This document shows, in pieces, positions 57,301 to 63,719 of a stretch of DNA of 64,000 nucleotides. This stretch comes from an uncultured Myxococcales bacterium (GTDB lineage Bacteria; Myxococcota_A; UBA9042). The position numbers were made by a program, and so were the translations under genes. Under the pieces are notes generated by a model, which saw nothing but the letters and a program-made list of their open reading frames with translations, made no database searches and was not told where the DNA came from. The stretch lies in NCBI GenBank assembly GCA_903896545.1, contig CAITYF010000132.1:1-64000 (forward strand). Reading direction: 5' to 3'. The number at the start of each line of letters is the position of its first letter. Within the stretch, counting starts at the first letter, position 1.

Positions 57301-57722
57301 GTGCCGCTGCCGCTGCCGACGTAGCAGTGGATCGAGCCCAGCGCGGGGCCGACCTGGAAATTGGCAATGGCGAGCTGCACGAACGGCAGGCATTCCGCAT
57401 CCTGCGTGCAACTCATGCCCGTGACCGCACAAACCTTGGCCCCCACTGGCCCTTGACACTGCGTGCCGGGAATCGTGTTGGTACCGCCTGCGCCCAGGTA
57501 GTAGTTGTTCTGCGTTGTGGTCGGCAGAAGGAAGGAGATCGACGGTGCGCCAAGCGCAAACGTCTCCACGCCGAAGTCGCCGTCTACGCCGAGCGCAAAA
57601 TCGCTCGAGGCGTCCTTGGGCGCTTCTTGTTGGGGATCCTGGCATGCCCACATCGAGAGCGAGGTAAGCAGAACCGCGAACAGCGCGACGCGCGGAGCAC
57701 GTACAACATGCTGATTTCGCAT
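45315..57722 (-). CDS. Giant MopE-repeat surface lipoprotein with embedded lectin domain
   Basis: The 4135-residue protein should be secreted and surface-bound. A signal peptide ends at a lipobox-like SMWAC. Next come Cys-rich CTxDxC modules (about 215-1015) with a beta-sandwich insert near 580-740, two more beta-sandwich/Ig-like regions (1050-1320), and a ThuA/amidotransferase-like alpha/beta region (1320-1540). About 30 MopE-type repeats (1720-3830; typical unit CDGVDNNCNGQTDEGC with DCDD and NPG) follow, a SUEL-type lectin domain near 1980-2067, and a C-terminal EPND domain (3858-4135). MopE repeats bind metal in methanotroph MopE (copper) and probably calcium or copper here. AGGAGGA before the ATG at 57722 decides the start. 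Huge antisense frames are shadows. Confidence 0.85.
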   Translation of the reverse strand: MRNQHVVRAPRVALFAVLLTSLSMWACQDPQQEAPKDASSDFALGVDGDFGVETFALGAPSISFLLPTTTQNNYYLGAGGTNTIPGTQCQGPVGAKVCAVTGMSCTQDAECLPFVQLAIANFQVGPALGSIHCYVGSGSGTGATLFTSDPTALPSANVPGHNDMVQILSIGYQPGLYNFECVLADASGVELTNAEARAKRAVQLQYDPLDAGGIKCTKDADCDDANNCSAEICIAGTCKYTAIQNCCTDNFFCAPGESCLNPNSATSKCSSCTLDADCDNGVPCDVDKCDMTGAKGVCTHILPANACCAANTKCDDGKPCTVDSCDLLTSACKHEQPAGACCDDSECPSSDPCKLGGCIALQCRFAVNGDKQDCCSETTNAGCDDHNICTMDSCGKAMPGGWFQCKHDLDPLNPNCCNSNVDCVDGNGCTSDICVNNQCTHSPVQECCATFADCNDNNICTTDTCPLAPGETSGGCVHTGTPECCNKPSDCNDQKFCTLDNCNLGAHTCTHLQTDAFCCDQDAQCSDGKLCTQDLCINHACLYPKDGGKPNCCEDNNSSTCNDNDSCTIDSCKMVANCGGFGVETLDVTVAGAQPFPANTGNTYQAQSFKAGLTGVLSKVDVYLDPVAAGVQFDAVLFTAAPDAGGQMIGQPVSQTLPNPTGAFQKVSITLPSDATVAAGSTYFLVMHANNPAFTIQAYNAGITDVYADGASWSGGATPQGPWSNTGADLHIATYVSAIQAACPSDNNTCVHVSNGIPDCCNSPAQCDDGDCHTLDLCGSNNLCVHKQNPYTCAADPDCDDGNTCTIDTCDLATGCGECKHAAAAGCCVSDAQCDDKQICTVDKCVNNKCETSPKADCCTGPADALTICDDGNSCTVDYCQSNQCHHTGAKGGCCKSNADCFDGNKCTADICDTAQAQGDHFLCKYEIQDPNCTECTTDSAISGIDCNDNNLCTADICDAANHCHNNQIVNCCLDSTDCDDHNDCTADFCTEQHGCIHNDTLSGILLCCKPESQDIDCAYLNTECQKGVCVDAGKGNGSTTCQAADQPVCTVNIGYCQSFEANTTLHGMGWNPMFADQSDPANWSVSHTTLLGTDGAANFSWTPTKTAYGTCLQSPIIQAAGAKTITMQYDHAFEWNANATQITILGSLDGANADWSTATVVEATTASANFGPETLDIKLPTSLTGSNGLRLAFCLQGQSTFDVTNFSLDNVCIVKGSKPAMVACPVNQVVPFQAKKTIPLKAKDPDADAILSFQLVQGPSFISLSSAIYFWLDKSWNSTLTINPTTTADIGTHEVKIKVSDGSLYSICTFHVTVTYNGGYLVVRPPNVPVAQGDAIVAGLKAAAPNKVVQHIDDISLYSSFAQFEAVFVVLGVYPDNAQLDEAVAGRFTTYLAGGGRLYMEGGDTWAYDPPTSLHAAFKVTGIADGVDEGIAGEMLGFSIYKDLYTVINGQPKKYSYGFTFDDKLNNNNDSITAKTEIHRTQNLLKSNGANDQPWVQVGHDDDAGFRTVASSVPFLGVMPGPVSLDAPSTMMSRILNFFNNGFIDCLGASDCDDGDECTADTCVKGECIYANTCVCPNTQLLACGDTVPVVTGGTGPGTGASANKFYGCDPTSVFGGKEMGYTFSTTSSRPATLTVTGSTNTAARAFVIRSANGECAPGECIAETGNGVKNFAAAANEVYYIIVDTPAGSPTSLTLQVTCGDPEICSDGQDNNGNGLIDCKDLASCCGDAACGEICDGVDNNCDGKIDEGCDDDGDGWCDLAMTVEGNPPICSQGIGDCNDTAGTIHPGQLDVCGNNKDDNCDNAIDEEGATGCTNFWVDADKDTFGGGNPKCLCVAGPTYNVTKGGDCDDTNKKVNPNLIEVCGNGLDDNCNGSQNDQNAQGCTDFYLDLDGDGAGANTIGNSGKQCLCIASGNYSASVPGDCNDSDKFVHPGATEICNNVDDNCNNLLDEGCDDDADGYCDAQIGYVSIGVTSQQCGQGPEGAIVNLACEPGRTITSVDFASFGNPTGFCGTYKAGTCSGGSTLQAIKTACLGKANCALTVASSLLGDGCAGQAKSLDVQVTCMGSGGTPPGVCPGGPGDTNDNDPTINPAGQEICDNIDNNSNGAVDEGCDDDGDHFCDSAMIVLGAPLVCPAGGGDCNDESVIVNPGVQEDCDTADDDDCDGNLNNQDALNCTVFFSDTDNDGYGTKTFKCFCNAVSLFKAKKTADCQDNNSAINPGAAESCNGVDDDCDGVIDNGCDGDGDGYCAAGKTITAGTIACPNGGGDCDDANFDINPGKVEICGDGIDNNCNGSQNDSGALLCQTYYVDVDADGFGGLSSKCQCAPSGNFTTQVSGDCSDNNATVNPAAQEICDDLDNNCTAGVDENCDKDLDGFCDASKQIVGTPAICTNGGADCDDNNGSIHPSLAQEVCDNVDDDCDGVVDNGCDKDSDGYCDASYAVVTPTPPVCANGVNDCDDYDNTVNPGAVELCGNAKDDNCNGSENDIGASNCKLFYQDGDNDNYGLNASKCLCVAAGAYKAAAGDDCDDANAAVHPGQQEDCATPFDDNCDLDTNDLNAAGCTNFTLDSDADGFGLAGVSKCLCVAAAPYSSPVGGSSDCNDANAAVYPGAAEKCNDIDDNCVGGVDEGCNDDGDKFCDSAMTTVGFPNICAGGGGDCNDTNAAINPGTAEKCDGVDNNCSSTVDEGCDDDADHYCDANMTTVGTPSICSFGGGDCDDTQNLINPGQAESCSTAWDDNCNGDNNDINANGCIAYGVDMDGDTYSDKNKATTCYCHTTGTNTGTNAGDCDDLNNLVNPGLTEFCDGKDNNCNGVIDEGCDDDNDHWCDSSMTTVGKPPICTNGGGDCNDSNVAINPGVNENCATGVDDNCSGGNNDNGATGCITFYLDADNDNYGVNVSQCTCTAVGTYDINVSTGGLLGDCDDTNVNVNPGKTEVCGDNVDNNCNGSQNDANATSCTNFYLDADKDGYGPTSGGSQCQCFAQGTYVASIGGDCNDTKASVNPGQVELCDNLDNNCATGTDEGCDDDGDKFCDATMKVVGATGTVTACTFGAGDCDDTVATTYPGRAEICDNVDQNCSGVKDEGCDDDKDSFCDKNMTVIYAQNTVCTLTTNAATLDCDDTSAVVNPNKAEICDGVDNNCNGQTDEGCDDDGDKYCDSAMLTTGKPPICINGGGDCNDTSATINPGAAELCDGIDNNCTSGVDEVCKDSDHDGYCIGAVVGNPGACPSGGNDCDDSNSNVHPSQAESCTTQYDDNCDGVTNPTTNLTGGTKFYTDGDGDGYGTGAGQTSCYQTGTFTSLVNTDCDDTKAGINPSEFEICDGIDNDCKLGIDQGCDDDTDGYCDATMLITSTALCANSSKPAVGATKQGDDCVDTGIVNGVAATLINPGKTDVCDNADNNCSGTIDEGCDDDKDGYCDNAKNVAVTSPAVCPASTLIGLGNDCNDLDALVNPGKLENCTTAYDDNCDGSLNAANANGCTVFFLDADNDGYGVTANTACQCIASASAPFYRATQGGDCNDASNAIFPGATEICDNKDNNCDAFNTIDEGCDVDKDGYCALGLTVTANNICPNQATGLGTDCNDADKLINPAATEVCDNQDNNCVSGVDEACNADGDAYCSSAKVTVGTPTVCISGGGDCNDANSNINPGKAELCNSLDDNCNGLTDDNPSNGSTFYYDGDQDGEPINSNKTLCAASGFWSYSVAAHAGVLPTVFDCDDNGLACGANCNHVLTESRCDGYDNNCNGAVDEGCNADSDGYCTSARTTVKNSLGNWPAICTSGGGDCNDNNSGVRPNATELCNLVDDNCNSQVDEQASAACANLFPNATGVCSAGNCVQAACKTGYVDSNTGLAGCECYAIDQYEPNDSCPAATNLGTLYDGSNGGSGTLNSGTMQSIQGIVADTNDHDWFTFYGQDYSDVSGGCDHYNVRAVFTTAVSGVVFDVFRGGCPPSASPPAGNTYFNSAPAWPNPWGGGQPSSNQGWNQVCCGQQDFNWFTYFKDWTPAKGGTGHYEEYGECPCSLGDSFQTDAGWNTVMYIQYGGEWGPLGLRRGPWNGYSQVFDQGNSYSLWGGNTQNTGTNYIPGGWDYTKCIDDSAQYYVHVYRTSGIVCSQYRLELSNGVYGGTGAGGGWGYTIGKNW

Positions 57723-58663
57723 TACAATCCTCCTAGGCCGAATGGGCATACGACCGCTGCCGGTTAGCCCGATTCCACGACAGCCCGATTTCTAGTCGGC
57801 GCAACGAGTTGCAGGGGATCGCAACGTTCGCATGCAGTCAGTGACCGCGGCCATTTGACCCTGACGTTCCGCCACTTGGCGCACCGGCAGAGACACCTAA
57901 CCTGATCTGGCTCGCGCCAAACCGTGTCACTGGTTGTTGTCCACGGCCGTCAAGCCGCAGACAGTCACTGGTTGTTGTCGACGACGGGGAAGTCGCAGAC
58001 AGCATCGGCGCGCAGCACGTAACCGCGAACCGTGTGGCCTCCTTGCATCTGCGCTCAACAGGGGCGGTTGAGCCTCAAGGCGGAACGTGGGCGCTGGACA
58101 GGATGGATCAGACCCTGTGTTCACGATCACGTGGGGTGCCTGTGCCGAAACGCAGGACCCTCCCGCTTGCAAGGCTATCAAAGCAAAGTCGACAACGCAA
58201 CTCGTTTGATTGTCGACGTGCGGGAGATACCCGAAGGGGCCTCACTTTTCCTCACAGGCCGCTGCGCCCTACGCTTCCGGCGTACCAGCCGCGGTGGCAC
58301 CGAGGCTTCACGCTCACGATTCTTGTCGAGATTCGAGCCGGACGCGGTTGGCGCATGCCGTGAGTGCCGACACGATCGCGGCGCAGTTGCGGACGGTGCG
58401 GGCCGTTCGTTTCGGAAATCCGCCGCACTCCCGCGCGGCATTTCCGGACAGCCGAAAATGCGATTTGCGCGCGGGCGGCATTGAGCGGGCGAATTCCCAG
58501 CGTCGCGCGAATCGTCGCGGTGCGCCCAGTGCTGTCGATGGGGAAATTCTTGGCGTCGCAACCTGATCGCGCCGCGGGTAGCGAGGGGCTGGCTCAGAAA
58601 CAGAAAGGGCCCGAGGTTGTCGCCGTGTACCGGCTGAACATCGAGCCCTTGAAGTTCCATCTC
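57723..58663. other. Region upstream of the giant gene, no gene seen
   Basis: About 940 bases hold the promoter of the giant gene and the tandem repeat described separately. Open frames in it lack ribosome binding sites and protein-like composition. No RNA gene apart from the tRNA-Gly that follows is recognised. Confidence 0.5.
57927..58002. repeat. Two tandem 38-bp imperfect repeats, possible MopE-repeat remnant
   Basis: Units at 57927-57964 and 57965-58002 both start TCACTGGTTGTTGTC and end TCGCAGACAG or CCGCAGACAG. On the minus strand they encode VDNNQ followed by a stop, and CDFPVVDNN resembles the CDxxDNN core of the MopE repeats in the adjacent giant gene. They may be decayed copies of that repeat. 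Confidence 0.5.
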
Positions 58664-58738
58664 TGGAGCGGGAAATGGGATTTGAACCCACGACATCGAC
58701 CTTGGCAAGGTCGCGCTCTACCGCTGAGCTATTCCCGC
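58664..58738 (-). tRNA. tRNA-Gly(GCC) with encoded CCA
   Basis: On the minus strand the gene begins GCGGGAATAGCTCAGCGG. The anticodon loop TTGCCAA is flanked by CGACC/GGTCG and gives anticodon GCC. GGTTCAAATCC is the T-loop region, TTCCCGC closes a perfect acceptor stem, T is the discriminator, and CCA is encoded. Confidence 0.97.
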
Positions 58739-58840
58739 GTCGCCCTGCTGGCCTCAAGCCAACCGTGCAAGCGCGTGGCAGGATAACCGAACCAGCCGAT
58801 GTGTCAAGCCCGTGTCGCAGGCCGTCCGCATCGGAGCGGG

Positions 58841-60886
58841 CTACTCTGCGCGCATGTCGACGTTCACCGTCGCTGTTTGACCGGTCTTGATGACGACGTG
58901 CACGGTCTTCGACTTCTCGCCTTTGGTGAGCGTCAACGCGTACTTGCCCGCCGGGAGATCGGCCTTCACCGGCGTCAGACCGAGGTCTTTGCCTTTGGCG
59001 GAGACCTTGGCCCACGGTTGCGCGGTCACGACGATCTTGCCTGGACCGGCTGGCGCAACACGCGCGCTATCCGCTTGTTTGTCTTTGCTTTTCTCAAGCG
59101 AAAGCACGAACGTCTCGATCTGCGGATTCTTCACCACAAAATCCTGCTTCTCGGTCCGGTACCCATCGGCCTTGGCCTCGACGTGCAGCGTGTCACCCAA
59201 CTTCGCTTCGGCGATCTTGGCGTTGGAGTTGGCGAGCGCCACGACGTGGTCATTGACCGTGACCGTCGCGCTTTCTGGTTCAACGTGCACGATGACAACC
59301 GGCCCGGCCGGGAGCGCGGCCGCCGTCGGCGTCGCTGGTTCCGGGATCTTGACCTCGACCGTCGCGCCGTCGTGATCGAGCAAGTGGTATACGATCTTCA
59401 TGCGCTCGCCGTTGCGCGCGAGGATCTTGACCGTCTTGCCTTCTTCTCCGCCAAAATCGCAGTCCGGCTCGGTCGAGATGGGATTGTCGTCAACCAGAAT
59501 TTGCTGCGCGCCCGGTGCGTGGATGTGGATGCCGATCTTGCGCGCTTTGGCCTCTGCTCGTGCCGAACCAACTGCTGGCGCCGCCTCGGATTTCGCGGTC
59601 TTGTTGCCACCGCCCGACGCGATCACGCCGATCGCCGCGAGTACCGCCGCCGCAACGCCGACGCCGAGGTACCAGCCCGTTCGCGACTTGGGCGCACGGG
59701 CGACGTTGGTCTGACCACGCACCGGCGGCGTCACGGACGCCAAGCCATCGGGCAACGCCAAGGTGTGTTCGCTGTGGTTCGCGTCCAGCGCGATCGTACG
59801 CTCGTCCGGAATGCCGCGTGCCGCCGGCTGCGATCCCGTCACAACCCGTCGCTGCTGCGAATTGGACCCTGGCCCGGCCAAGCCGTTCTTGCGGACCTGC
59901 TCCATCATCGCAACTTCCGCCGCGACGTCAGAACGAATCCGCGCGATGTCCTCGGCAAACAGGTCGTGCATGTAGCCTTTCAGGCTCGCCGCATCGGGAT
60001 CTGCCACCGTCGAGTAGTACCAGCGACGCAATTCCTGTGCAAATCCGGCGCAGTCGACTTGGCGCTCGTCACGTTCACGGGCCAGCGCCTTCAACACGAT
60101 CGCGTCCAATTCCTTGGGCACTTCAGGGTTCAGCTCGCTCGGCGCCGGCACTTCCGCCTTCAGCACGTTGTTCAGTGTCTCAAAATCGGACTCGCCGACG
60201 AAAAGACGCTTGCCGGTCAACATTTCCCACAAGCAGACGCCCAGGGCAAACAGGTCGCTGCGGGCGTCCAACGGCTTGCCGCGTGCCTGTTCCGGGCTCA
60301 TGTACGCGCACTTGCCCTTGACGGTGCCAACGCGCGTCTTGGTCGAGCGGCTCGCCGCCTTGGCGATGCCGAAGTCCATGATCTTCACTTCACCGCTGAA
60401 GGAGACCATCACGTTGTGCGGGCTGACGTCGCGGTGCACGATGTTGAGCGGCTCGCCGTCGACCAGCCGCGTGTGGGCGTAGTGAAGTCCCAGTGCCGCT
60501 TCAATGATGATGTGCACAGCCTGAGCGATCGAGAGCGGCTGCCCTTTCTTTGCGCCCTGATCGAGCACGCGCTTCAGGTCTTGACCCTCGACGTACTCCA
60601 TCGCGATGTAAAACAGACCCTCGGCTTCATCAAAATCGAAGATCTGCACGACGTTCGCGTGGGACAAATGCGCCGCCACGCGCGCCTCGTCCTTGAACAT
60701 CGTGACGAAGCCCTCGTCTTCACTGAAGTGCGGCAGAATCCGCTTGATGACGACGACTTTCTCGAAGCCCTCAGCGCCAAGGCTCTTGGCGCGGAAGATT
60801 TCCGCCATGCCGCCCATGGCAATCTTTTGCGTCAGGACGTAACGGCCAAAGGCCTGCGGAAAAGTGTTCGCGTTTGCCGAGGCCAT
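58841..60886 (-). CDS. Membrane Ser/Thr protein kinase with PEGA-like C-terminus
   Basis: The 681-residue protein has a Hanks-type kinase domain at about 15-290: glycine loop AMGGMAE, ATP lysine K48 (VVIKR), catalytic D153 in HRDVSPHN, D171 in DFGIAK, and MSPEQARGK. All catalytic residues are present. One membrane segment near residue 440 separates it from periplasmic beta-rich parts; the last 100 residues contain PEGA-type features (VTAQPWAKVSAKGKDLGLTP...LPAGKYALTL). It is a candidate writer for the FHA proteins at 19083-22531, but no direct link is shown. Confidence 0.92.
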   Translation of the reverse strand: MASANANTFPQAFGRYVLTQKIAMGGMAEIFRAKSLGAEGFEKVVVIKRILPHFSEDEGFVTMFKDEARVAAHLSHANVVQIFDFDEAEGLFYIAMEYVEGQDLKRVLDQGAKKGQPLSIAQAVHIIIEAALGLHYAHTRLVDGEPLNIVHRDVSPHNVMVSFSGEVKIMDFGIAKAASRSTKTRVGTVKGKCAYMSPEQARGKPLDARSDLFALGVCLWEMLTGKRLFVGESDFETLNNVLKAEVPAPSELNPEVPKELDAIVLKALARERDERQVDCAGFAQELRRWYYSTVADPDAASLKGYMHDLFAEDIARIRSDVAAEVAMMEQVRKNGLAGPGSNSQQRRVVTGSQPAARGIPDERTIALDANHSEHTLALPDGLASVTPPVRGQTNVARAPKSRTGWYLGVGVAAAVLAAIGVIASGGGNKTAKSEAAPAVGSARAEAKARKIGIHIHAPGAQQILVDDNPISTEPDCDFGGEEGKTVKILARNGERMKIVYHLLDHDGATVEVKIPEPATPTAAALPAGPVVIVHVEPESATVTVNDHVVALANSNAKIAEAKLGDTLHVEAKADGYRTEKQDFVVKNPQIETFVLSLEKSKDKQADSARVAPAGPGKIVVTAQPWAKVSAKGKDLGLTPVKADLPAGKYALTLTKGEKSKTVHVVIKTGQTATVNVDMRAE

Positions 60887-61122
60887 TCAAAGTCCCTAAT
60901 CGAGCCGGCTGCGCACCAGGCTTGTTCGCGCGCGCTGTCGCCCTAGCTCTCGACCACTGCGCGCGAATTCGCAACGCGCGCCGCGCTTGGGCAGGCTAAC
61001 ACGCGATCTACACAGTGGCAAACAAACGGGCTGCACCGGAACTAGCGAACACCGCTCGCATTCGCGAGGTCGGCGCTTCCAGTGAAAGGCATCCAAACCG
61101 GCTCAGACGAGAAGCGCCGAGC

Positions 61123-61404
61123 TCAGTTCTCTTCTTTGATGTCCTGCATGAGCCGCGCCCAGATCTCGGAGTCGAGCAAGCCTTCGGTGTCCGCATCGGC
61201 AGCGAATGCCTCCCGATTCGTCACGCCTTGGGTGCATTCAAAACAGACCATGGAACGGACGCGCAGCGCGTTGGCGTTCATGTAGTCGTCGAGGCAGGTA
61301 GCCAACAGCAGGTTGCGAGTCCGCTGGCCGCAGCGGAAAACGTCGTTCAGGCGACGCGGGCGGCTGGTGTCGTCCAAGGCTACGACCGGGAGAGCGTTGC
61401 TCAT
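61123..61404 (-). CDS. Small protein of unknown function
   Basis: The 93-residue protein is soluble and rather acidic at its C-terminus (ADADTEGLLDSEIWARLMQDIKEEN). It has three cysteines in its middle part. GAGGA at a good distance precedes the ATG at 61404. It sits between the kinase gene and the matrixin-like gene. No family is recognised. Confidence 0.55.
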   Translation of the reverse strand: MSNALPVVALDDTSRPRRLNDVFRCGQRTRNLLLATCLDDYMNANALRVRSMVCFECTQGVTNREAFAADADTEGLLDSEIWARLMQDIKEEN

Positions 61405-61703
61405 ACGGAGTCCTCGTGAAGTTGCGCTGAACCTGCGCGACGAATGGACGCGTCAGGCAGCTGGTTGACTGGCGTCGCACAGCCGAAGGCTTGCAGCGCG
61501 CCAGGTTGGGGCGACCTCGGCCAATGCACCCAGTGCAGGTGAACAGAGCGAGGCAGCAGTTGGGCGCGGAGCATAGTCGCCAGCGAGGGCCGGTCAAGAG
61601 AAGAATGATTTCGCCTGCAGTTTCGGTCGACTAGCTACGGTTCCGGCAACCGCCTGTACACGTGTCGTGGACTCTCGAAGCGGCAAGCCCTACGCTTCAG
61701 CCC

Positions 61704-63719
61704 GTGAGGAAGCGCTTACCCATCCTGCCGCTGCTCGTGCTGGTTCTGCTGCTGGCGAATTCCGCGTTTGCGTTTGACGCGCTCCGCACGCCGGGCGGCC
61801 GCGTTGTGCGCGCGCCGCGTTCGCCTTGGCCCGTGTACGTGCAGGCTGATGCGATCGACAAGCTCACGGTTAAGAAGGTGCAGACCGTCACACTGGCGGC
61901 GATCGCGGCGTGGAATGCCGTGACCGACACCAAGATCGAACTCTCCTACGGCGGCCTTGTTCGCCAAGCACCCCATTTGGGCGTGTACATTTGGCTGGAT
62001 CGGCACTTCGCTTGGCCCAACACCGACGGCACATCGCGCACAGAACTGGAATGGAACGACGATGGCGGGCTGCGCCAAGCGACGATCGCGCTCAACGGCG
62101 TGGATTACCAGTGGGTGACGGGCACAGCCGCGGCGTCCGGCGATTCGCGACCGATCGCCGACTTGCAGTCAGTGCTGACGCATCAAGTCGGCCACGCACT
62201 CGGCTTGGCCCACAGCCACAATCCGCTGGCGACGATGTATTTTTGGGGCACTGGCCGCGCTGGGCGCACGCTGACGCCTGATGACGCCCGCAGTTTGCGA
62301 TTTGTCTATCCGGCAACCGACGTCACCGAGTCCACGACCTGCGATCCGTGTCGCAGCGACGCCGATTGCGCCGGAACCGGCCGCTGCCTCGCGTGGCCTG
62401 ACGGCTTTGCCTACTGCGCGTCGCCCTGCAAGACGCACGAGGATTGCCCTATCGGCACGAGTTGCGGCGCCTATGCGAGCGGCATCGCGTGTTTGCCCAA
62501 CGATGGTCACTGCAATGCCGATCGCGCGGTCGATCACACCGGCGATCCGTGCGCGTCCGACGCGGCGTGCGTCGACGCGGAATTGTGCATGCCCATCGCC
62601 TCTGGTCAGGGCTTTTGTACGTCCGGCTGCACCAGCAGTTTGGACTGCGCCGCGGGCTCGACCTGCAGCCCCGGCGGATTTTGCGCCGCGCACGGGCCGG
62701 GCACCGACGGCGAAGTGTGCCGCGTGCCAGGCGACTGCGCGTCGGCTGCGTGCCTCGCGTCGACGTTACGCAGCGGGTCGTGCGGCCGCGGCTGCTCCGG
62801 ACAGTGTGGCAACAGCGAACTGTGCGGCGACGACGGATTCTGCCGACGGGTGTGCATCAACGACATCAACTGCCCAGATGGCCAGTTCTGCAGCGGCGAC
62901 AAGGTGTGCCGCGGCCCCCTGCCCCTCGGTTGGCCCTGCGCCAGCGGCTACGACTGCGCGGCAGGGTCCTGCATCACACTTTCCGGCATGCGTTTTGACG
63001 CCGTGTGCACGATCGCGTGCGACGTCCCGACGGACTGCCCTGCGGGTTCCGGCTGCAGTCAAACCAGCAAGGGCAAATTGTGCATACCCGGTAGTACGTT
63101 GACTTTGGGCAGTCCGTGCACCAGCGACGCAGCGTGCGGCAAAGGCCTGGGCTGCGACAAAGCGCAACTGTGGGCGGGCTACGGCGTCTGTACGACCGCC
63201 TGCGATCCGTTTGGCACGAGCAGCGAGTGCCAGGGCGGCTGGTGCGCGTGGAACGGCGACGCAGCGAACGCGCGCGGCTTGTGTCGCGGCACGGCAGGCG
63301 GCGGCGTTCAAGGTGCGACCTGCGACGAAACCAACCGGTGTCGCGGCGACCTGACGTGCGCGCAAACCGAGGGCGGCGCGCGCTGTGCGCGGAGCTGCGA
63401 CCTCGCGGCGCCCGTGTGCGACGTCGGCCTGAGCTGCATCCCGATTTCTGGCGAGCACGCCCGTGGCGTCTGTCTGGATGGCGGCACGTCCGCGACGGTA
63501 CTGTCGCCTGTTGTGGTCAAGCCGCTGGTGAATTTGGACGGACGCACGGTGATGCTGCCGCAAGTCGTGCCGGTGGCGGAGTTCAAGCCGGTTCAGGCCA
63601 CTGCAAACACGTCGCAAAAAGGCTGCAGCAGCGGCCGCTCGGTACCGGCGTGGCCCTATGCTTGCGTTTTTGCGCTGGTGTTGGGCGTCTTTACGGCGCG
63701 GCGACTACGGCGCAACTGA
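61704..63719 (+). CDS. Matrixin-like surface protein with Cys-rich repeats and MYXO-CTERM-like tail; zinc motif lacks the catalytic Glu
   Basis: The 671-residue protein has a signal peptide, then a matrixin/metzincin-like domain (residues 20-200). The zinc site reads HQVGHALGLAH (H160, H164, H170) with Gln at 161 in place of the catalytic Glu, and a Met-turn-like SHNPLATMYF follows. It may bind zinc but should be inactive or very weak. From about 215 to 590 there are repeated Cys-rich modules (CRSDADCAGTGRC type). The end is GCSSGR, a hydrophobic stretch and RRLRRN, as in MYXO-CTERM sorting tails. GTG at 61704 gives the clean signal peptide; a GTG at 61662 is possible. Confidence 0.8.
   Translation: MRKRLPILPLLVLVLLLANSAFAFDALRTPGGRVVRAPRSPWPVYVQADAIDKLTVKKVQTVTLAAIAAWNAVTDTKIELSYGGLVRQAPHLGVYIWLDRHFAWPNTDGTSRTELEWNDDGGLRQATIALNGVDYQWVTGTAAASGDSRPIADLQSVLTHQVGHALGLAHSHNPLATMYFWGTGRAGRTLTPDDARSLRFVYPATDVTESTTCDPCRSDADCAGTGRCLAWPDGFAYCASPCKTHEDCPIGTSCGAYASGIACLPNDGHCNADRAVDHTGDPCASDAACVDAELCMPIASGQGFCTSGCTSSLDCAAGSTCSPGGFCAAHGPGTDGEVCRVPGDCASAACLASTLRSGSCGRGCSGQCGNSELCGDDGFCRRVCINDINCPDGQFCSGDKVCRGPLPLGWPCASGYDCAAGSCITLSGMRFDAVCTIACDVPTDCPAGSGCSQTSKGKLCIPGSTLTLGSPCTSDAACGKGLGCDKAQLWAGYGVCTTACDPFGTSSECQGGWCAWNGDAANARGLCRGTAGGGVQGATCDETNRCRGDLTCAQTEGGARCARSCDLAAPVCDVGLSCIPISGEHARGVCLDGGTSATVLSPVVVKPLVNLDGRTVMLPQVVPVAEFKPVQATANTSQKGCSSGRSVPAWPYACVFALVLGVFTARRLRRN

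Noticed and set aside
53220-57767. 1515-codon plus-strand open frame antisense to the giant gene
   Set aside because: Same cause as the frame above. The composition is Arg/Val/Ala-rich without domains, while the minus strand has a signal peptide, ribosome binding site and recognisable modules.
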